From contig CALUGW010000008.1 of NCBI GenBank assembly GCA_944320305.1, forward strand, positions 38,023 to 102,022: 64,000 nucleotides of DNA. Direction: 5' to 3'. The notes beneath the pieces are model-generated. The model saw only the letters and a list, made by a program, of their open reading frames with translations. It made no database searches and was not told the DNA's origin. This DNA comes from an uncultured Prevotella sp. GTDB taxonomy: Bacteria; Bacteroidota; Bacteroidia; Bacteroidales; Bacteroidaceae. Positions 34,849-44,714 of the stretch are shown one piece after another. Position 1 is the stretch's first letter; the number at the start of each line of letters is the position of its first letter. The position numbers and the translations under genes are program-made.

Positions 34849-36075
34849 TCACGACGCCAGCTTCTGCAGGTGCGACTTGTCGAGCTGCCTTTGGGCGTAG
34901 TCGAGCGTCACCTCGAACGTTTTCGCGTCGGTTGACGGCACCTCGAACATGGCGTCCATCATTATGCTCTCCACTATCGAGCGCAGTCCGCGTGCGCCGA
35001 GCTTGTACTCCACGGCCTTGTCAACAATGAGCCTGAGCGCCTCGTCGCTGAATGTGAGCTTGATGCCGTCCATGCCGAACAGCTTGACATACTGCTTCAC
35101 GATGGAGTTCTTCGGCTCGGTGAGTATGCGGGCGAGCGCCTCGCGGTCGAGTGGTGTGAGGTATGTGAGCACCGGCAGCCGGCCGATGATTTCGGGAATC
35201 AGGCCGAACGACTTGAGGTCCTGCGGCAGTATGTACTTCATGAGGTCCTCCTTGTCGATGTTGCGCACGTTCTGCACCGAGTTGTAGCCCACCACGTGGG
35301 TGTTCAGCCGCTGGGCTATCTTGCGCTCGATGCCGTCGAACGCGCCGCCGCAGATGAACAGGATGTTGCGCGTGTCCACCTGTGTGTATTCCTGGTCGGG
35401 GTGCTTGCGCCCTCCCTTCGGGGGCACGTTGACCACCGTTCCCTCCAGGAGCTTGAGCAGGCCCTGCTGTACGCCCTCGCCGCTGACGTCGCGCGTTATC
35501 GAGGGGTTGTCGCTCTTGCGGGCTATCTTGTCTATCTCGTCGATGAAGACTATGCCGCGCTCGGCGGCGGCCACGTCGAAGTCGGCCACCTGGAGCAGGC
35601 GCGACAGTATGCTCTCGACGTCTTCGCCCACGTAGCCGGCCTCTGTGAACACCGTCGCGTCAACGATTGTGAACGGCACGTCGAGCAGCTTCGCTATGGT
35701 GCGCGCCAGCAGGGTCTTGCCCGTGCCGGTGCTGCCCACCATGATGATGTTGCTCTTCTCTATCTCCACCCCGTCGGGGTCGTCGGGCTGCTGGAGCCGC
35801 TTGTAGTGGTTGTAGACGGCCACCGCCAGGTTGCGCTTGGCCTCGTCCTGGCCTATCACGTACTCGTCGAGGTAGGCCTTTATCTCCGTCGGCTTGGGTA
35901 TCTGCTTCAGCTCGGGCTTGGCCTGGGTCTTCCTGGCCGCGCCGGCGAGTCCGGCAGACTTCACTATCTCGTAAGCCTGGGCGGCGCACTCCTCACAGAT
36001 GTAGCCGCTCAGACCCGTTATCAGCAGTTTCACCTCGCGGTCGCTTCTTCCGCAGAAGCTGCAAACTTTCTTCAT
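34849..36075 (-). CDS. clpX: ClpX, ATPase subunit of the ClpXP protease
   Basis: The ATG at 36073-36075 ([20 protein letters not shown]) gives 408 residues and an intact N-terminal zinc domain (CSFC...CEEC), so the longer in-frame extension is rejected. The AAA+ core has Walker A ([18 protein letters not shown]), pore loop GYVGEDVES, Walker [12 protein letters not shown] and sensor motifs ([20 protein letters not shown]). ClpX unfolds tagged proteins for ClpP. Its start overlaps the clpP stop (ATGA). Confidence 0.97.
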   Translation of the reverse strand: MKKVCSFCGRSDREVKLLITGLSGYICEECAAQAYEIVKSAGLAGAARKTQAKPELKQIPKPTEIKAYLDEYVIGQDEAKRNLAVAVYNHYKRLQQPDDPDGVEIEKSNIIMVGSTGTGKTLLARTIAKLLDVPFTIVDATVFTEAGYVGEDVESILSRLLQVADFDVAAAERGIVFIDEIDKIARKSDNPSITRDVSGEGVQQGLLKLLEGTVVNVPPKGGRKHPDQEYTQVDTRNILFICGGAFDGIERKIAQRLNTHVVGYNSVQNVRNIDKEDLMKYILPQDLKSFGLIPEIIGRLPVLTYLTPLDREALARILTEPKNSIVKQYVKLFGMDGIKLTFSDEALRLIVDKAVEYKLGARGLRSIVESIMMDAMFEVPSTDAKTFEVTLDYAQRQLDKSHLQKLAS

Positions 36076-36767
36076 TTCTTGTCTCCTAAATCTCCTTCTG
36101 CGCTTTTCTTCCTTGCCAGAACGTTGTCTATCATTCCGTATTCCTTTGCCTCTCCGGCCGTCATCCAGTAGTTGCGGTCGGAGTCTTTCCACACTTTGTC
36201 ATACGGTGTGTGCGAGTGCTCGGAGATGATGGTGTAGAGTTCCTTCTTGAACTTCATTATCTCCTTGGCCTCAATCTCAATGTCCGACGCCTGGCCCTGC
36301 ACTCCTCCGAGCGGCTGGTGTATCATCACGCGGCTGTGCGTCAGCGCCGAGCGCTTGCCCTCGGTGCCGGCCACGAGCAGCACGGCGGCCATCGAGGCGG
36401 CCATGCCGGTACAGATGGTGGCCACGTCGCTCGATATGAACTGCATGGTGTCATAGATGCCCAGTCCGGCGGTGACGCTTCCGCCCGGCGAGTTGATGTA
36501 TATGGAGATGTCCTTGCCCGAGTCCACCGAGTCGAGATAGAGCAGCTGGGCCTGCAGGGTGTTGGCCGTGTAGTCGTCGATGGGTGTGCCGAGGAAGATG
36601 ATGCGGTCCATCATCAGGCGCGAGAACACGTCCATCTGCGTCACGTTGAGCTGGCGCTCCTCAAGGATGTAGGGGTTTAGATACTGGTTCTGGGCGCTCA
36701 CCACGTCGTCGAGCGTCTGCGAGCTGATGCCCAGATGGCGTGTGGCGTATTTCCTGAAGTCGTTCAT
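36072..36767 (-). CDS. clpP: ATP-dependent Clp protease proteolytic subunit
   Basis: The 231-residue serine protease shows the catalytic Ser125 in [13 protein letters not shown], His150 in [20 protein letters not shown], and the core [21 protein letters not shown] propeptide-like N-terminal stretch of about 35 residues precedes the family core. It forms the barrel of ClpXP and is translationally coupled to clpX by a 4-bp overlap. A -7 box TATCTTTG (complement of 36920-36927) in the 214-bp gap behind tig suggests its own promoter. Confidence 0.97.
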   Translation of the reverse strand: MNDFRKYATRHLGISSQTLDDVVSAQNQYLNPYILEERQLNVTQMDVFSRLMMDRIIFLGTPIDDYTANTLQAQLLYLDSVDSGKDISIYINSPGGSVTAGLGIYDTMQFISSDVATICTGMAASMAAVLLVAGTEGKRSALTHSRVMIHQPLGGVQGQASDIEIEAKEIMKFKKELYTIISEHSHTPYDKVWKDSDRNYWMTAGEAKEYGMIDNVLARKKSAEGDLGDKK

Positions 36768-36981
36768 GTTTGTTATAGTTGATGTGTCTGTTTCTTTATA
36801 TAAATATAGGTAACAAAAAAGAAGGCCATCGACCTTATTACTGTCTTCCGGCCCCGCCGGCCGCCGGCTCGGGGCCGCTGTGCGTGACCCGTGCGCCGCC
36901 TGTCGCGCGATAGGTGGAACAAAGATAATAAAAAAAGTCGATAACCTTCCTGCTTGGGGCGGATTTTTTTAGTCCTCCACC

Positions 36982-38349
36982 TTATTTTTCCTGCATCATC
37001 TTGTTGAAGTCGTCAAGCGATATGGGCTTCTTGTTGAGCTTCACCGCGTTTTTCAGCGCGGCGGCGAGCTTCACGTCAACGGCGCGGTCCACGAGGTTGT
37101 CGATGTTCTTGCGCTCCTTGATCATGTCGGCGGCGAACTTCTCCACCAGTTCTTCGTCCACGTTGCCCATGCCATACTGGATGAACTGCATCCGGGTGAT
37201 GTCCTTGGCCACTTCCTTTATGTCGTCGTCGCTCACCTTGATGCCGTTGGCGCTCACGAGCTGCTCCTTGATCAGGTGCCACTTCAGCTCCTTGATGCTC
37301 GCCTCGTAGTTGTCGTCGACGAACTTCTCGCCCTTGTCCTTGTTGTTGTTCAGCATGATGCGCTTGAGCAGGGCGTCGGGGAACTGCAGCTCGCCCACCT
37401 TGTCCTCAAGATATTTGCGCACGTCGAGCAGGAACTTGTAGTCCTCGTCGTTCTTCAGCTGGGCCTTGATGCCGTCGGCTATCTTCTGGCGGAACTCCTC
37501 CTCGCTCTTCACCGTGCCCTCGCCGAACACATTGTCGAACAGCTCCTGATTCACCTCGGCCTTGACAAAGCGCGAGATCTCGGTCACGAGATAGGTGAAG
37601 TCCGACTCCATCTGGGCGGCCTTCTCTTTGTCTATCTTCAGCAGCGAGGTCAGCTCGGCCTCGTTCTCAGGGTAAGCCTTCTTCGGGTTGAACGTGATTA
37701 CGCTGCCCGGCTTTGCGCCGTCGAAGAGTTTCTTCTGGTCGTCCACCTTGATATATTCGGGCATGAGCACCGCGCCCTCAACCACGACGCCGCCCTCCAG
37801 GGCGTTGCCGTCGGCGCCCAGCTCGCGCAGGTCGCCCTTCAGCATGTCGTTCAGGGCCGGGTCGTAGGCGTCGGCCTTGTCATAGTGGCCCGCGCGCGAG
37901 GCGAACATATCCACCTGGCGGCCCACCAGCTCGTCGTCCACGGTGATGTCGTAATAGTCTATCGTGTCGTCGGCGCCCAGCGCGGCGCTGAACTCGGGAG
38001 CCACCGCGATGTCGAACACAAACTCAAAGGGGCCGTCGGTCTTGAAGTCAAGCTCCTTCTGCTTCTCGTTGTTGGGCATCGGCTCGCCGAGCATCTGTAT
38101 ATTGTTCTCGCGTATGTACTCATAGAGCTTCTCGCCCAGCAGCTTGTTCACGGTGTCCACCTTGACGGCCTCGCCATACTGGCGCTTGATGAGGCCCATC
38201 GGCACCATGCCCGGACGGAATCCCGGCACGTTTGCCTTCTTCCGGTAGTCCTTGAGCGTCTTCTCCATGTCTTTCTCATAATCCTCCTTCTCAATGGTCA
38301 GCGTGAGCAGGCCGTTGATTTTGTCGGGGTTTTCGAATGAAATATTCAT
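36982..38349 (-). CDS. tig: Trigger factor
   Basis: The 455-residue ribosome-bound chaperone begins MNISFENPDKINGLLTLTIE and contains the ribosome-docking signature (PGFRPGMVPMGLIKRQYGEA, slightly altered from GFRxGKxP). A central PPIase-like region is degenerate, as usual in Bacteroidota, and the C-terminal helical chaperone domain follows (residues about 250-440). AAGGAG sits directly before the ATG. A -7 box TAATTTTG (complement of 38395-38402) is about 46 bp upstream. It is the first gene of the tig-clpP-clpX-recQ neighbourhood. Confidence 0.94.
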   Translation of the reverse strand: MNISFENPDKINGLLTLTIEKEDYEKDMEKTLKDYRKKANVPGFRPGMVPMGLIKRQYGEAVKVDTVNKLLGEKLYEYIRENNIQMLGEPMPNNEKQKELDFKTDGPFEFVFDIAVAPEFSAALGADDTIDYYDITVDDELVGRQVDMFASRAGHYDKADAYDPALNDMLKGDLRELGADGNALEGGVVVEGAVLMPEYIKVDDQKKLFDGAKPGSVITFNPKKAYPENEAELTSLLKIDKEKAAQMESDFTYLVTEISRFVKAEVNQELFDNVFGEGTVKSEEEFRQKIADGIKAQLKNDEDYKFLLDVRKYLEDKVGELQFPDALLKRIMLNNNKDKGEKFVDDNYEASIKELKWHLIKEQLVSANGIKVSDDDIKEVAKDITRMQFIQYGMGNVDEELVEKFAADMIKERKNIDNLVDRAVDVKLAAALKNAVKLNKKPISLDDFNKMMQEK

Positions 38350-38564
38350 CTCCTTTGCTATTTTATATAAAATTAATGTTCAAAATGCGAGTTGCAAAAT
38401 TACAGAATAAAGGTGTAACAGCCTAACAATTTCGGAATTTTAACTAATCGCGCCACCCGACCCGCGGCCTGACATCTTGGTCGGCTTCGGTTTCCTTAAC
38501 AGCCCGCCGGCAGCCGCTGCGGTTTCAGAAAAGCTGTGGCGCAACCTGTTAACAAAATTTCGAG

Positions 38565-38940
38565 TCGGTTAAAAAACACCTCTGCCAACCCTCTCATATT
38601 TCGCGAATTTGAAAATAAAATCCCCTCGGCCGCAAATAAGCCGCTCCTGAGTGTGCAACCGTAACTGATTGGCTCTGCAGGACTTATAAGCATCACAAGC
38701 CCTGCTGCGCAATAAAATCAGCCCCCAAAACCACCTCTTTCAGCCTCAAAACGGCCTTTTCGGCCTTGCAGGAAGTGTCGTTTCGCGTTGCGATATAGGC
38801 CATATCGCAACGCGAAACGGCCCTTTTTGCAATGCAATATAGGCCATATTGGGAAACAGAGTGGTGTTTTTGGCGGAAATCATGGGCAAAGACCGCCCTG
38901 AAATTTCTATTTCGCGACTTTCTGAAGTGTTAAAATCAGC
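38565..38940. repeat. Dispersed intergenic repeat, copy 4
   Basis: Collinear with the copy at 22.54-22.93 kb, with TGAGTGTGCAACCGTAAC at 38648-38665 and the GAAGTGTTAAAATC end. The core contains a perfect 18-bp inverted repeat, CGTTTCGCGTTGCGATAT (38779-38796) with 38802-38819, around AGGCC. It takes up most of the 794-bp gap 38350-39143; the rest holds the tig promoter region, the queuosine promoter and the riboswitch. Confidence 0.8.
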
Positions 38941-39034
38941 GGTTTGCCTCCGGCCTCAAGCGGCATGATGTTGCCCGCGCGTCGGCGTGTTTGTCGCCAT
39001 GCCGGATGATTCCGCGTTTATCCCGGCCGCAATA

Positions 39035-39066
39035 TTTCGTTATGCAGAAGTTTTTTATTACCTTTG
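39035..39066 (+). promoter_or_regulatory. Promoter of the queuosine genes
   Basis: TTTC (39035-39038) and TACCTTTG (39059-39066) are 20 bp apart. The transcript would start near 39072 and carry the preQ1-type riboswitch in its leader. Confidence 0.6.
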
Positions 39067-39104
39067 CGCACTGAAACCAATGTGTAATTTCCCGCCGCGT
39101 GGCG

Positions 39105-39140
39105 GGTGGAGTGCTTGTCTAACCTCCATTAAAAAACAAG
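39105..39140 (+). promoter_or_regulatory. PreQ1-I-type riboswitch
   Basis: The leader just before the transporter gene fits the preQ1-I H-type pseudoknot. Stem P1 is GTGGAG (39106-39111) with CTCCAT (39124-39129); the 12-nt loop contains CTTGT (39114-39118), which is perfectly complementary to ACAAG (39136-39140) after an A-rich linker (AAAAAA). The known B. subtilis element has the same spacing (11-nt loop, AAAAAACUAA tail), with CUAG/CUA in place of CUUG/CAAG, a compensatory change. The tail reaches to within 4 nt of the ATG, so preQ1 binding would block ribosome access. Genes downstream import and make queuosine precursors. Confidence 0.82.
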
Positions 39141-39143
39141 AAA

Positions 39144-39827
39144 ATGAGCAAAACGAGAGAACAAGTCAGTGTGCTGTTTATGCTTTTCGGCATACTGTTC
39201 TGCGTCTGCCTTATCACGGCAAACGTGCTTGAGACAAAGCAGATGGCGTTCGGCCCGGTGACAATCACCGGCGGACTGCTGGTGTTTCCGGTGTCTTACA
39301 TCATCAACGACTGCGTCTGCGAGGTGTGGGGGTTCAGCCGCGCGAGACTTCTTATATGGACTGGCTTCGCCATGAACTTCCTCTTTGTGGTGTTCGGGGC
39401 GCTGGCCGACGCCATTCCTGGCGCCCCCTACTGGGACAACGACCGGGGGTTCCACGCCGTGTTCGGCCTGGCTCCGCGCGTGGCGGCGGCCTCGTTTGTG
39501 GCCTTTCTGGTCGGCTCGTTCATCAATGCCTACGTGATGAGCCGCATGAAGCTCCGTTCCGGCGGGCGCCACTTCTCGCTCAGGGCGGTGGTGAGCACAG
39601 TGCTCGGCGAGACGGCCGACTCGGTGGTGTTCTTCCCGCTGGCTCTCTCTGGCGTGGTGCCGCTCAGCCAGATGCCGTCGCTCATAGTGTCGCAGGTGGT
39701 GCTGAAGACCGTCTACGAGGTGGTGGCGCTGCCGCTGACAGTCCGCGTGGTGCGCATGACCAAGCGTCACGAGGGCGAGGACGCCTACGACCGGGGCATC
39801 AGCTACAACGTGTTCAGGCTGGGCTGA
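39144..39827 (+). CDS. yhhQ: Queuosine precursor transporter (YhhQ/VUT family)
   Basis: The 227-residue protein has about six membrane segments and the VUT-family signatures ANVLETKQMAFGPVTITGGL, FPVSYIINDCVCEVWGFSRA, ETADSVVFFPLAL and VVLKTVYEVVALPLT. E. coli YhhQ takes up preQ0/preQ1. The preQ1-type riboswitch in front and queF behind support that role strongly. Start codon is fixed by the riboswitch tail 4 nt upstream. Confidence 0.93.
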   Translation: MSKTREQVSVLFMLFGILFCVCLITANVLETKQMAFGPVTITGGLLVFPVSYIINDCVCEVWGFSRARLLIWTGFAMNFLFVVFGALADAIPGAPYWDNDRGFHAVFGLAPRVAAASFVAFLVGSFINAYVMSRMKLRSGGRHFSLRAVVSTVLGETADSVVFFPLALSGVVPLSQMPSLIVSQVVLKTVYEVVALPLTVRVVRMTKRHEGEDAYDRGISYNVFRLG

Positions 39828-39896
39828 CCCGCCCGGCTCCGCGCAAGGCTCATAAGCCTCCTAAGATTCCTAAGATTCCTAAAAAAACAAACAGCC

Positions 39897-40370
39897 ATGA
39901 CCGACAGCGAGACAAGAAAGGACGAGGGGCTTCACGCCCTCGGATCGAACACAAAATACGCCACGGACTATGCGCCCGAGGTGCTTGAGACATTTGCCAA
40001 CAAGCACCCCGAGAATGATTATTGGGTGCAGTTCAACTGCCCTGAGTTCACGTCGCTGTGCCCCATAACCGGCCAGCCGGACTTTGCCGAGATAAAGATA
40101 ATGTACATCCCCGGCGAGCGGATGGTGGAGAGCAAGAGCCTGAAGCTCTATCTGTTCAGCTTCCGCAACCACGGCGACTTTCACGAGGACTGCGTGAACA
40201 TCATCATGAAAGACCTCGTGAGGCTGATGCAGCCGAAGTACATAGAGGTCGTGGGGCTGTTCACGCCGCGCGGCGGCATAAGCATCCACCCCTATGCCAA
40301 CTATGGCCGGCCTGGCACCAAGTATGAGCGGATGGCCCAGCGCCGCCTTGAGAATTACGCCATTAAATAA
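39897..40370 (+). CDS. queF: NADPH-dependent 7-cyano-7-deazaguanine reductase
   Basis: The 157-residue short-form (unimodular) QueF reduces preQ0 to preQ1. It has the catalytic Cys55 ([13 protein letters not shown]) with Asp62, and the QueF NADPH-binding motif [20 protein letters not shown] at residues 78-97. It follows the transporter by 69 bp and should be in the same riboswitch-controlled transcript. Confidence 0.95.
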   Translation: MTDSETRKDEGLHALGSNTKYATDYAPEVLETFANKHPENDYWVQFNCPEFTSLCPITGQPDFAEIKIMYIPGERMVESKSLKLYLFSFRNHGDFHEDCVNIIMKDLVRLMQPKYIEVVGLFTPRGGISIHPYANYGRPGTKYERMAQRRLENYAIK

Positions 40371-40379
40371 AATAAGGTG

Positions 40380-42668
40380 ATGACGGCAGGCGGCGGCACA
40401 TATGGTCTTGCCCCATGGGCGGGGCGGCCACTCCCGGGCGGAGGGGCGTGGCGCGCCTTGCGCCGCGCCGCCAGGGCGCTGCCGCTGCTGGCGCTGCTGC
40501 TCTTCGCCACAGCCGCGCTTGCGGCCGGCGGGCGCAAGAAGGTGGCCGTGGTGCTCAGCGGCGGCGGCGCCAAAGGCATGGCCCACATTGGCGTGCTGAA
40601 GGTGATTGAGCGCGCGGGCATTCCCGTTGACTGCGTTGTGGGCACAAGTATGGGAGCCATCGTTGGCGGACTGTATTCCATCGGCTACGACGCGCTGACC
40701 CTCGACTCGCTCGTGAGGCAGCAGGACTGGCGATACCTGCTGTCGGACATGGTGGAGCCGCGCAACCGCAGCATGCGCGAGCGCCACAACCAGAGCACCT
40801 ACCTGCTGTCGCGGCCCATCATCAGAACCACCGGACTGGCCGCCGAGGGCGGCCTGATCTCTGGCCACAACCTGTCGAGCCTCTTCTCGTGGCTCACCGT
40901 GGGCTACCACGACTCCATCAGCTTTGACGCGCTGCCCATTCCGTTTGCCTGCGTGGCCACCGACATGGTGGACTACTCGGAGGTGGTGATGCGCGGCGGT
41001 TGGCTCTCGCAGGCCATGCGGGCCAGCATGGCCATACCCGGCGTGTTCACGCCGGTGCGCATAGACTCGATGGTGCTCGTCGACGGAGGACTGAAGAACA
41101 ACTATCCCGTAGACGTGGCCCGCGACATGGGTGCCGACGTGGTCATCGGCGTGACGCTGCAGAAGCCCGCCCGGTCGTCGTCAGAGCTGAACACCGCTTT
41201 CGACATACTGCTGCAGCTTGTTGACTTCAGCGTGAAGAACAAGTTCGACGACAACGTGGGCCACACCGACGTGCAGATACCGATCGACGCGGGCGACTAC
41301 AACTCGATGAGCTTCTCGCCCAAGGCCATCGACTCGCTGATTGCCTTCGGCGAGCAGGCCGCCATGGCGCGCTGGGACCGCCTGATGGAGCTGAAGCGCG
41401 GCCTGGGGCTCGACTCCGGGTTCGTGCCCAGGCGCATCCACAGGGCCGTGGATGCCTTCAGGCCGCAAAAAGTGCGTCTCGCCGAGGTTGACTTTGAGGG
41501 CGTGAGCGCCAGCGACCGCAAGTATGTCACCCGCAAGTTCGGCCTCGCCGAGGGCGACAGTGTCAGCCCCGAGACACTTGAGAGCGTCATGGTGTCGCTG
41601 CGGTCGGACCTGATGTACTCTTCGGCGGAATACAGCCTGCGCCGCATGGCCGGCGGCTACTGGCTGCGCGTTGTCGTGGGGCGGCGCACCGTCACGCAGC
41701 TCAACCTCGGCGTCAGGTTCGACACCGAGGAGACTGTGGCCCTGCAGGCCAACAGCGCGTTCCGGCTGCCGACGCGGCTGCCCGTGGAGGTGGCCGTCAC
41801 TGGGCGTCTCGGCAAGCGCTACATGGCCGATGTCATGGCCACAATCATGCCTGCCGGGTGGCGCAACTGGACGGTGAACTACACATTCCGCTACAACGAC
41901 ATCAACGTCTACAGCGGCGGCGACCGCGACTACAGCATCACTTACGACCACCACTCGCTCAAGCTGGGGCTGATAAGGCTGAGCCTGCGCAACTTCATGG
42001 TGGGCCTGGGGCTGCGCTGGGAGAACTTCAACTTCGGCGACATGCTTCACGGCGAGGAGCACGGAGGCCTCTCGATAGCCGACGAGCACTTCTACAGTTA
42101 CAACATAGGACTGCGCTACAATTCTGAGGACGACCGCTACTTCACCACACGCGGCGCCAGCCTGGAGGCCGGATACTCGCTCTACACTGACGACTTTGTA
42201 CACTATCGCGACGGCGACCCCATCCATGTGGTCATGGGGCGGTGGCGTGTGGCCATGCGGCTGAACAGCCGCCTGACACTGCAGCCGGCCGCCTACGGGC
42301 GCCTGCTGCTGGGCGGCAGCCGCTCGTGGTGCCTCGGCAACTTCATCGGGGGCGACTTTGCGGGCCATTACATCGAACAGCAGCTGCCCTTTGCCGGCAT
42401 AGGCAACGTGGAGACGGCCGACAACGCGCTCGTGGCCGTGGGCGTGAAGCTGCAGCAGCGCGTCATGGACAACAACTACATCATAGGCCGCGCCACCTTC
42501 GGACTGAACGCCGACAAGCCGCGCAACCTGTGGAGCATGCCGCTGCTGCACGGCTACCAGCTGTCGTGGGCCTACAATTCGCTCTTCGGCCCGGCGGTCG
42601 CCAATGTCGGCTATTCGAGCGTCACGCGCAGCGTGTTCTTCTATCTCGGTCTCGGCTATGAGTTCTGA
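40380..42668 (+). CDS. Patatin-like phospholipase fused to POTRA/BamA-like barrel
   Basis: I start at the ATG at 40380, directly after AAGGTG; a GTG one codon earlier is also possible. The 762-residue product has a signal peptide (RALPLLALLLFATAALAAGG), a patatin domain with oxyanion loop GGGAKGMAHIG (61-71), nucleophile Ser90 in GTSMGAIVGG and the DGG partner (LVDGGLKNNYPVD). Residues about 350-430 form a POTRA-like module and about 430-762 a surface-antigen/BamA-like beta-barrel ending in aromatic YLGLGYEF. This is the architecture of PlpD-type (type V) phospholipases. It begins 9 bp after queF, probably by chance. Confidence 0.9.
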   Translation: MTAGGGTYGLAPWAGRPLPGGGAWRALRRAARALPLLALLLFATAALAAGGRKKVAVVLSGGGAKGMAHIGVLKVIERAGIPVDCVVGTSMGAIVGGLYSIGYDALTLDSLVRQQDWRYLLSDMVEPRNRSMRERHNQSTYLLSRPIIRTTGLAAEGGLISGHNLSSLFSWLTVGYHDSISFDALPIPFACVATDMVDYSEVVMRGGWLSQAMRASMAIPGVFTPVRIDSMVLVDGGLKNNYPVDVARDMGADVVIGVTLQKPARSSSELNTAFDILLQLVDFSVKNKFDDNVGHTDVQIPIDAGDYNSMSFSPKAIDSLIAFGEQAAMARWDRLMELKRGLGLDSGFVPRRIHRAVDAFRPQKVRLAEVDFEGVSASDRKYVTRKFGLAEGDSVSPETLESVMVSLRSDLMYSSAEYSLRRMAGGYWLRVVVGRRTVTQLNLGVRFDTEETVALQANSAFRLPTRLPVEVAVTGRLGKRYMADVMATIMPAGWRNWTVNYTFRYNDINVYSGGDRDYSITYDHHSLKLGLIRLSLRNFMVGLGLRWENFNFGDMLHGEEHGGLSIADEHFYSYNIGLRYNSEDDRYFTTRGASLEAGYSLYTDDFVHYRDGDPIHVVMGRWRVAMRLNSRLTLQPAAYGRLLLGGSRSWCLGNFIGGDFAGHYIEQQLPFAGIGNVETADNALVAVGVKLQQRVMDNNYIIGRATFGLNADKPRNLWSMPLLHGYQLSWAYNSLFGPAVANVGYSSVTRSVFFYLGLGYEF

Positions 42669-42748
42669 CAACTGCGCCCGCGGCTTTCCCGCGCCGGCAG
42701 GCATGGAGTGAATAATGCTTCGGATGTGGAAAAATAAACGCCGGGAAC

Positions 42749-42780
42749 TTTCACCGTTACAATAATATTGGTTATATTTG
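42749..42780 (+). promoter_or_regulatory. Promoter of the carboxytransferase gene
   Basis: TTTC (42749-42752), 20-bp spacer, TATATTTG (42773-42780). The predicted start near 42786 gives a GC-rich leader of about 137 nt, in which I see no named regulatory RNA. Confidence 0.6.
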
Positions 42781-42922
42781 CACCACGGATGCAGCGTCCG
42801 GCCTGATCCTGCGGCCGGTCAGCCCCACCGGCGGTGTGCGGCTTGTCGCTGCCTGCGTGTTTAAATGTTATTTAATGAGTGACATTGTGGGCCAGGCCCA
42901 CAGACAAAAAATTAGAGACGTT

Positions 42923-44698
42923 ATGAAGAAAAGAATCCAATTCAGTCTCGTCTACCGGGACATGTGGCAGTCTTCAGGAAAGTTTCAGCCACGCAAGGAT
43001 CAGTTGGAGCGTGTCGCCCCGGCCATAATCGACATGGGCTGCTTTGCCCGCGTGGAGACCAACGGCGGCGCCTTTGAGCAGGTGAACCTGCTGGCGGGCG
43101 AGAACCCGAACGAGGCGGTGAGGGCGTTCTGCAAGCCTTTCAACGAGGTGGGCATCAAGACCCATATGCTGGACCGCGGCCTCAACGCCCTGCGCATGTA
43201 TCCCGTGCCCGACGATGTGCGCCGCCTTATGTATAAGGTGAAGCACGCCCAGGGAGTGGACATCCCCAGAATATTCTGCGGACTGAACGATGTGCGCAAC
43301 ATAATACCGAGCATCAAGTGGGCCAAAGAGGCCGGAATGACCCCGCAGGGCACGCTCTGCATCACCACGTCGCCCATACACACCGTCGATTATTACAGCG
43401 ACATAGCCGACAGGCTGATAGAGGCCGGAGCCGAGGAAATCTGTCTGAAGGACATGGCCGGAATCGGACAGCCGGCCATGCTGGGCGCCCTGACAAGGCG
43501 CATCAAGGAGAGGCACCCCGACATACTGATCCAGTATCACGGCCACTCGGGCCCCGGCCTGTCCATGGCGTCCATCCTCGAGGTGTGCAACAACGGCGCC
43601 GACATCATCGACACGGCCATCGAGCCGCTCAGCTGGGGCAAGGTGCACCCGGACATCATATCGGTGCAGAGCATGCTGAAGAACGAGGGCTTCGAGGTTC
43701 CGGAGATAAACATGAACGCCTATATGCAGGCCCGCTCGCTCACACAGGAGTTCATCGACGACTGGCTGGGCTATTTCATCAATCCGGCCAACAAGCATAT
43801 GTCGTCGCTGCTGCTCGGCTGCGGCCTGCCCGGAGGCATGATGGGATCGATGATGGCCGACATGGGCGGTATGCGCAATGTCATCAACGGCATACGCCGG
43901 GGCAAGGGCGAGAGCGAGCTGTCGATGGACGATATGCTCGTGCGCCTGTTTGACGAGGTGGCATACGTCTGGCCGCGTGTCGGCTATCCGCCACTTGTCA
44001 CCCCATTCTCGCAGTATGTCAAGAACATTGCCCTGATGAACCTGCTCACGCTGACCCAGGGCAAGGGCCGCTTCGTGATGATGGACGACTCAATGTGGGG
44101 CATGATTCTCGGCAAGAGCGGCAAGGTGCCCGGCGCAATCGACCCCGAACTGGTGGCTCTGGCGGAGAAGCAGGGACGCAAGTTCACAGGCGACGACCCG
44201 CACACACTGCTCGCCGACGCCCTTGACGGCTTCAGGGCTGAAATGGAAAAGAACGGCTGGGAGACGGGACAAGACGACGAAGAGCTGTTCGAACTGGCCA
44301 TGCACCCGGAGCAGTACCGCAACTACAAGAGCGGACAGGCCAAGAAAAACTTCCTGGCCGACCTGCAGAAAGCCAAGGACGCGCGCCTCGGCTCACAGCT
44401 CACACCAGAGCAGCTGGCCGCGCTGAAGCACGCCAAGGCCGACGCGATAGTGGCGCCGCTGGGCGGACACCTCTATTATGAGTTCGGCGGGGCAAGCGAG
44501 TGCGCTCCGTGCCTGGAGCCTTTCATAGGCCAGCACTACAAGGAGGGAGACACCTTCTGCTACATACAAGCCAAGTGGGGCGAGATTGTGCCCGTGCCGG
44601 CCGACCTCGGCGGCAAGCTGGTGGAGGTGGCCGCGCATCAGGGAGCCAACGTGCGCCGCGGCGACATACTCGGCTGGATAGAGCGCGACAGCAATTGA
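42923..44698 (+). CDS. Oxaloacetate decarboxylase/pyruvate carboxylase-type carboxytransferase subunit with degenerate biotin domain
   Basis: I use the ATG at 42923 (MKKRIQFSLVYRDMWQSSGK), giving 591 residues; an upstream in-frame ATG starts an unlikely leader. The TIM-barrel carboxytransferase core has the metal Asp in YRDMWQSS, the carbamylated-Lys region EEICLKDMAGIGQPA and the metal-binding pair in QYHGHSGPG. The C-terminal 70 residues align with a biotinyl domain (LGGKLVEVAAHQGANVRRGD) but show YIQAKWGEI where biotinylated proteins have an A/V-M-K-M motif. The carboxyl acceptor is unknown; family members act on oxaloacetate, pyruvate or methylmalonyl-CoA. It is a single-gene unit. Confidence 0.88.
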   Translation: MKKRIQFSLVYRDMWQSSGKFQPRKDQLERVAPAIIDMGCFARVETNGGAFEQVNLLAGENPNEAVRAFCKPFNEVGIKTHMLDRGLNALRMYPVPDDVRRLMYKVKHAQGVDIPRIFCGLNDVRNIIPSIKWAKEAGMTPQGTLCITTSPIHTVDYYSDIADRLIEAGAEEICLKDMAGIGQPAMLGALTRRIKERHPDILIQYHGHSGPGLSMASILEVCNNGADIIDTAIEPLSWGKVHPDIISVQSMLKNEGFEVPEINMNAYMQARSLTQEFIDDWLGYFINPANKHMSSLLLGCGLPGGMMGSMMADMGGMRNVINGIRRGKGESELSMDDMLVRLFDEVAYVWPRVGYPPLVTPFSQYVKNIALMNLLTLTQGKGRFVMMDDSMWGMILGKSGKVPGAIDPELVALAEKQGRKFTGDDPHTLLADALDGFRAEMEKNGWETGQDDEELFELAMHPEQYRNYKSGQAKKNFLADLQKAKDARLGSQLTPEQLAALKHAKADAIVAPLGGHLYYEFGGASECAPCLEPFIGQHYKEGDTFCYIQAKWGEIVPVPADLGGKLVEVAAHQGANVRRGDILGWIERDSN

Positions 44699-44714
44699 GC
44701 GGCCGGAAAATACG

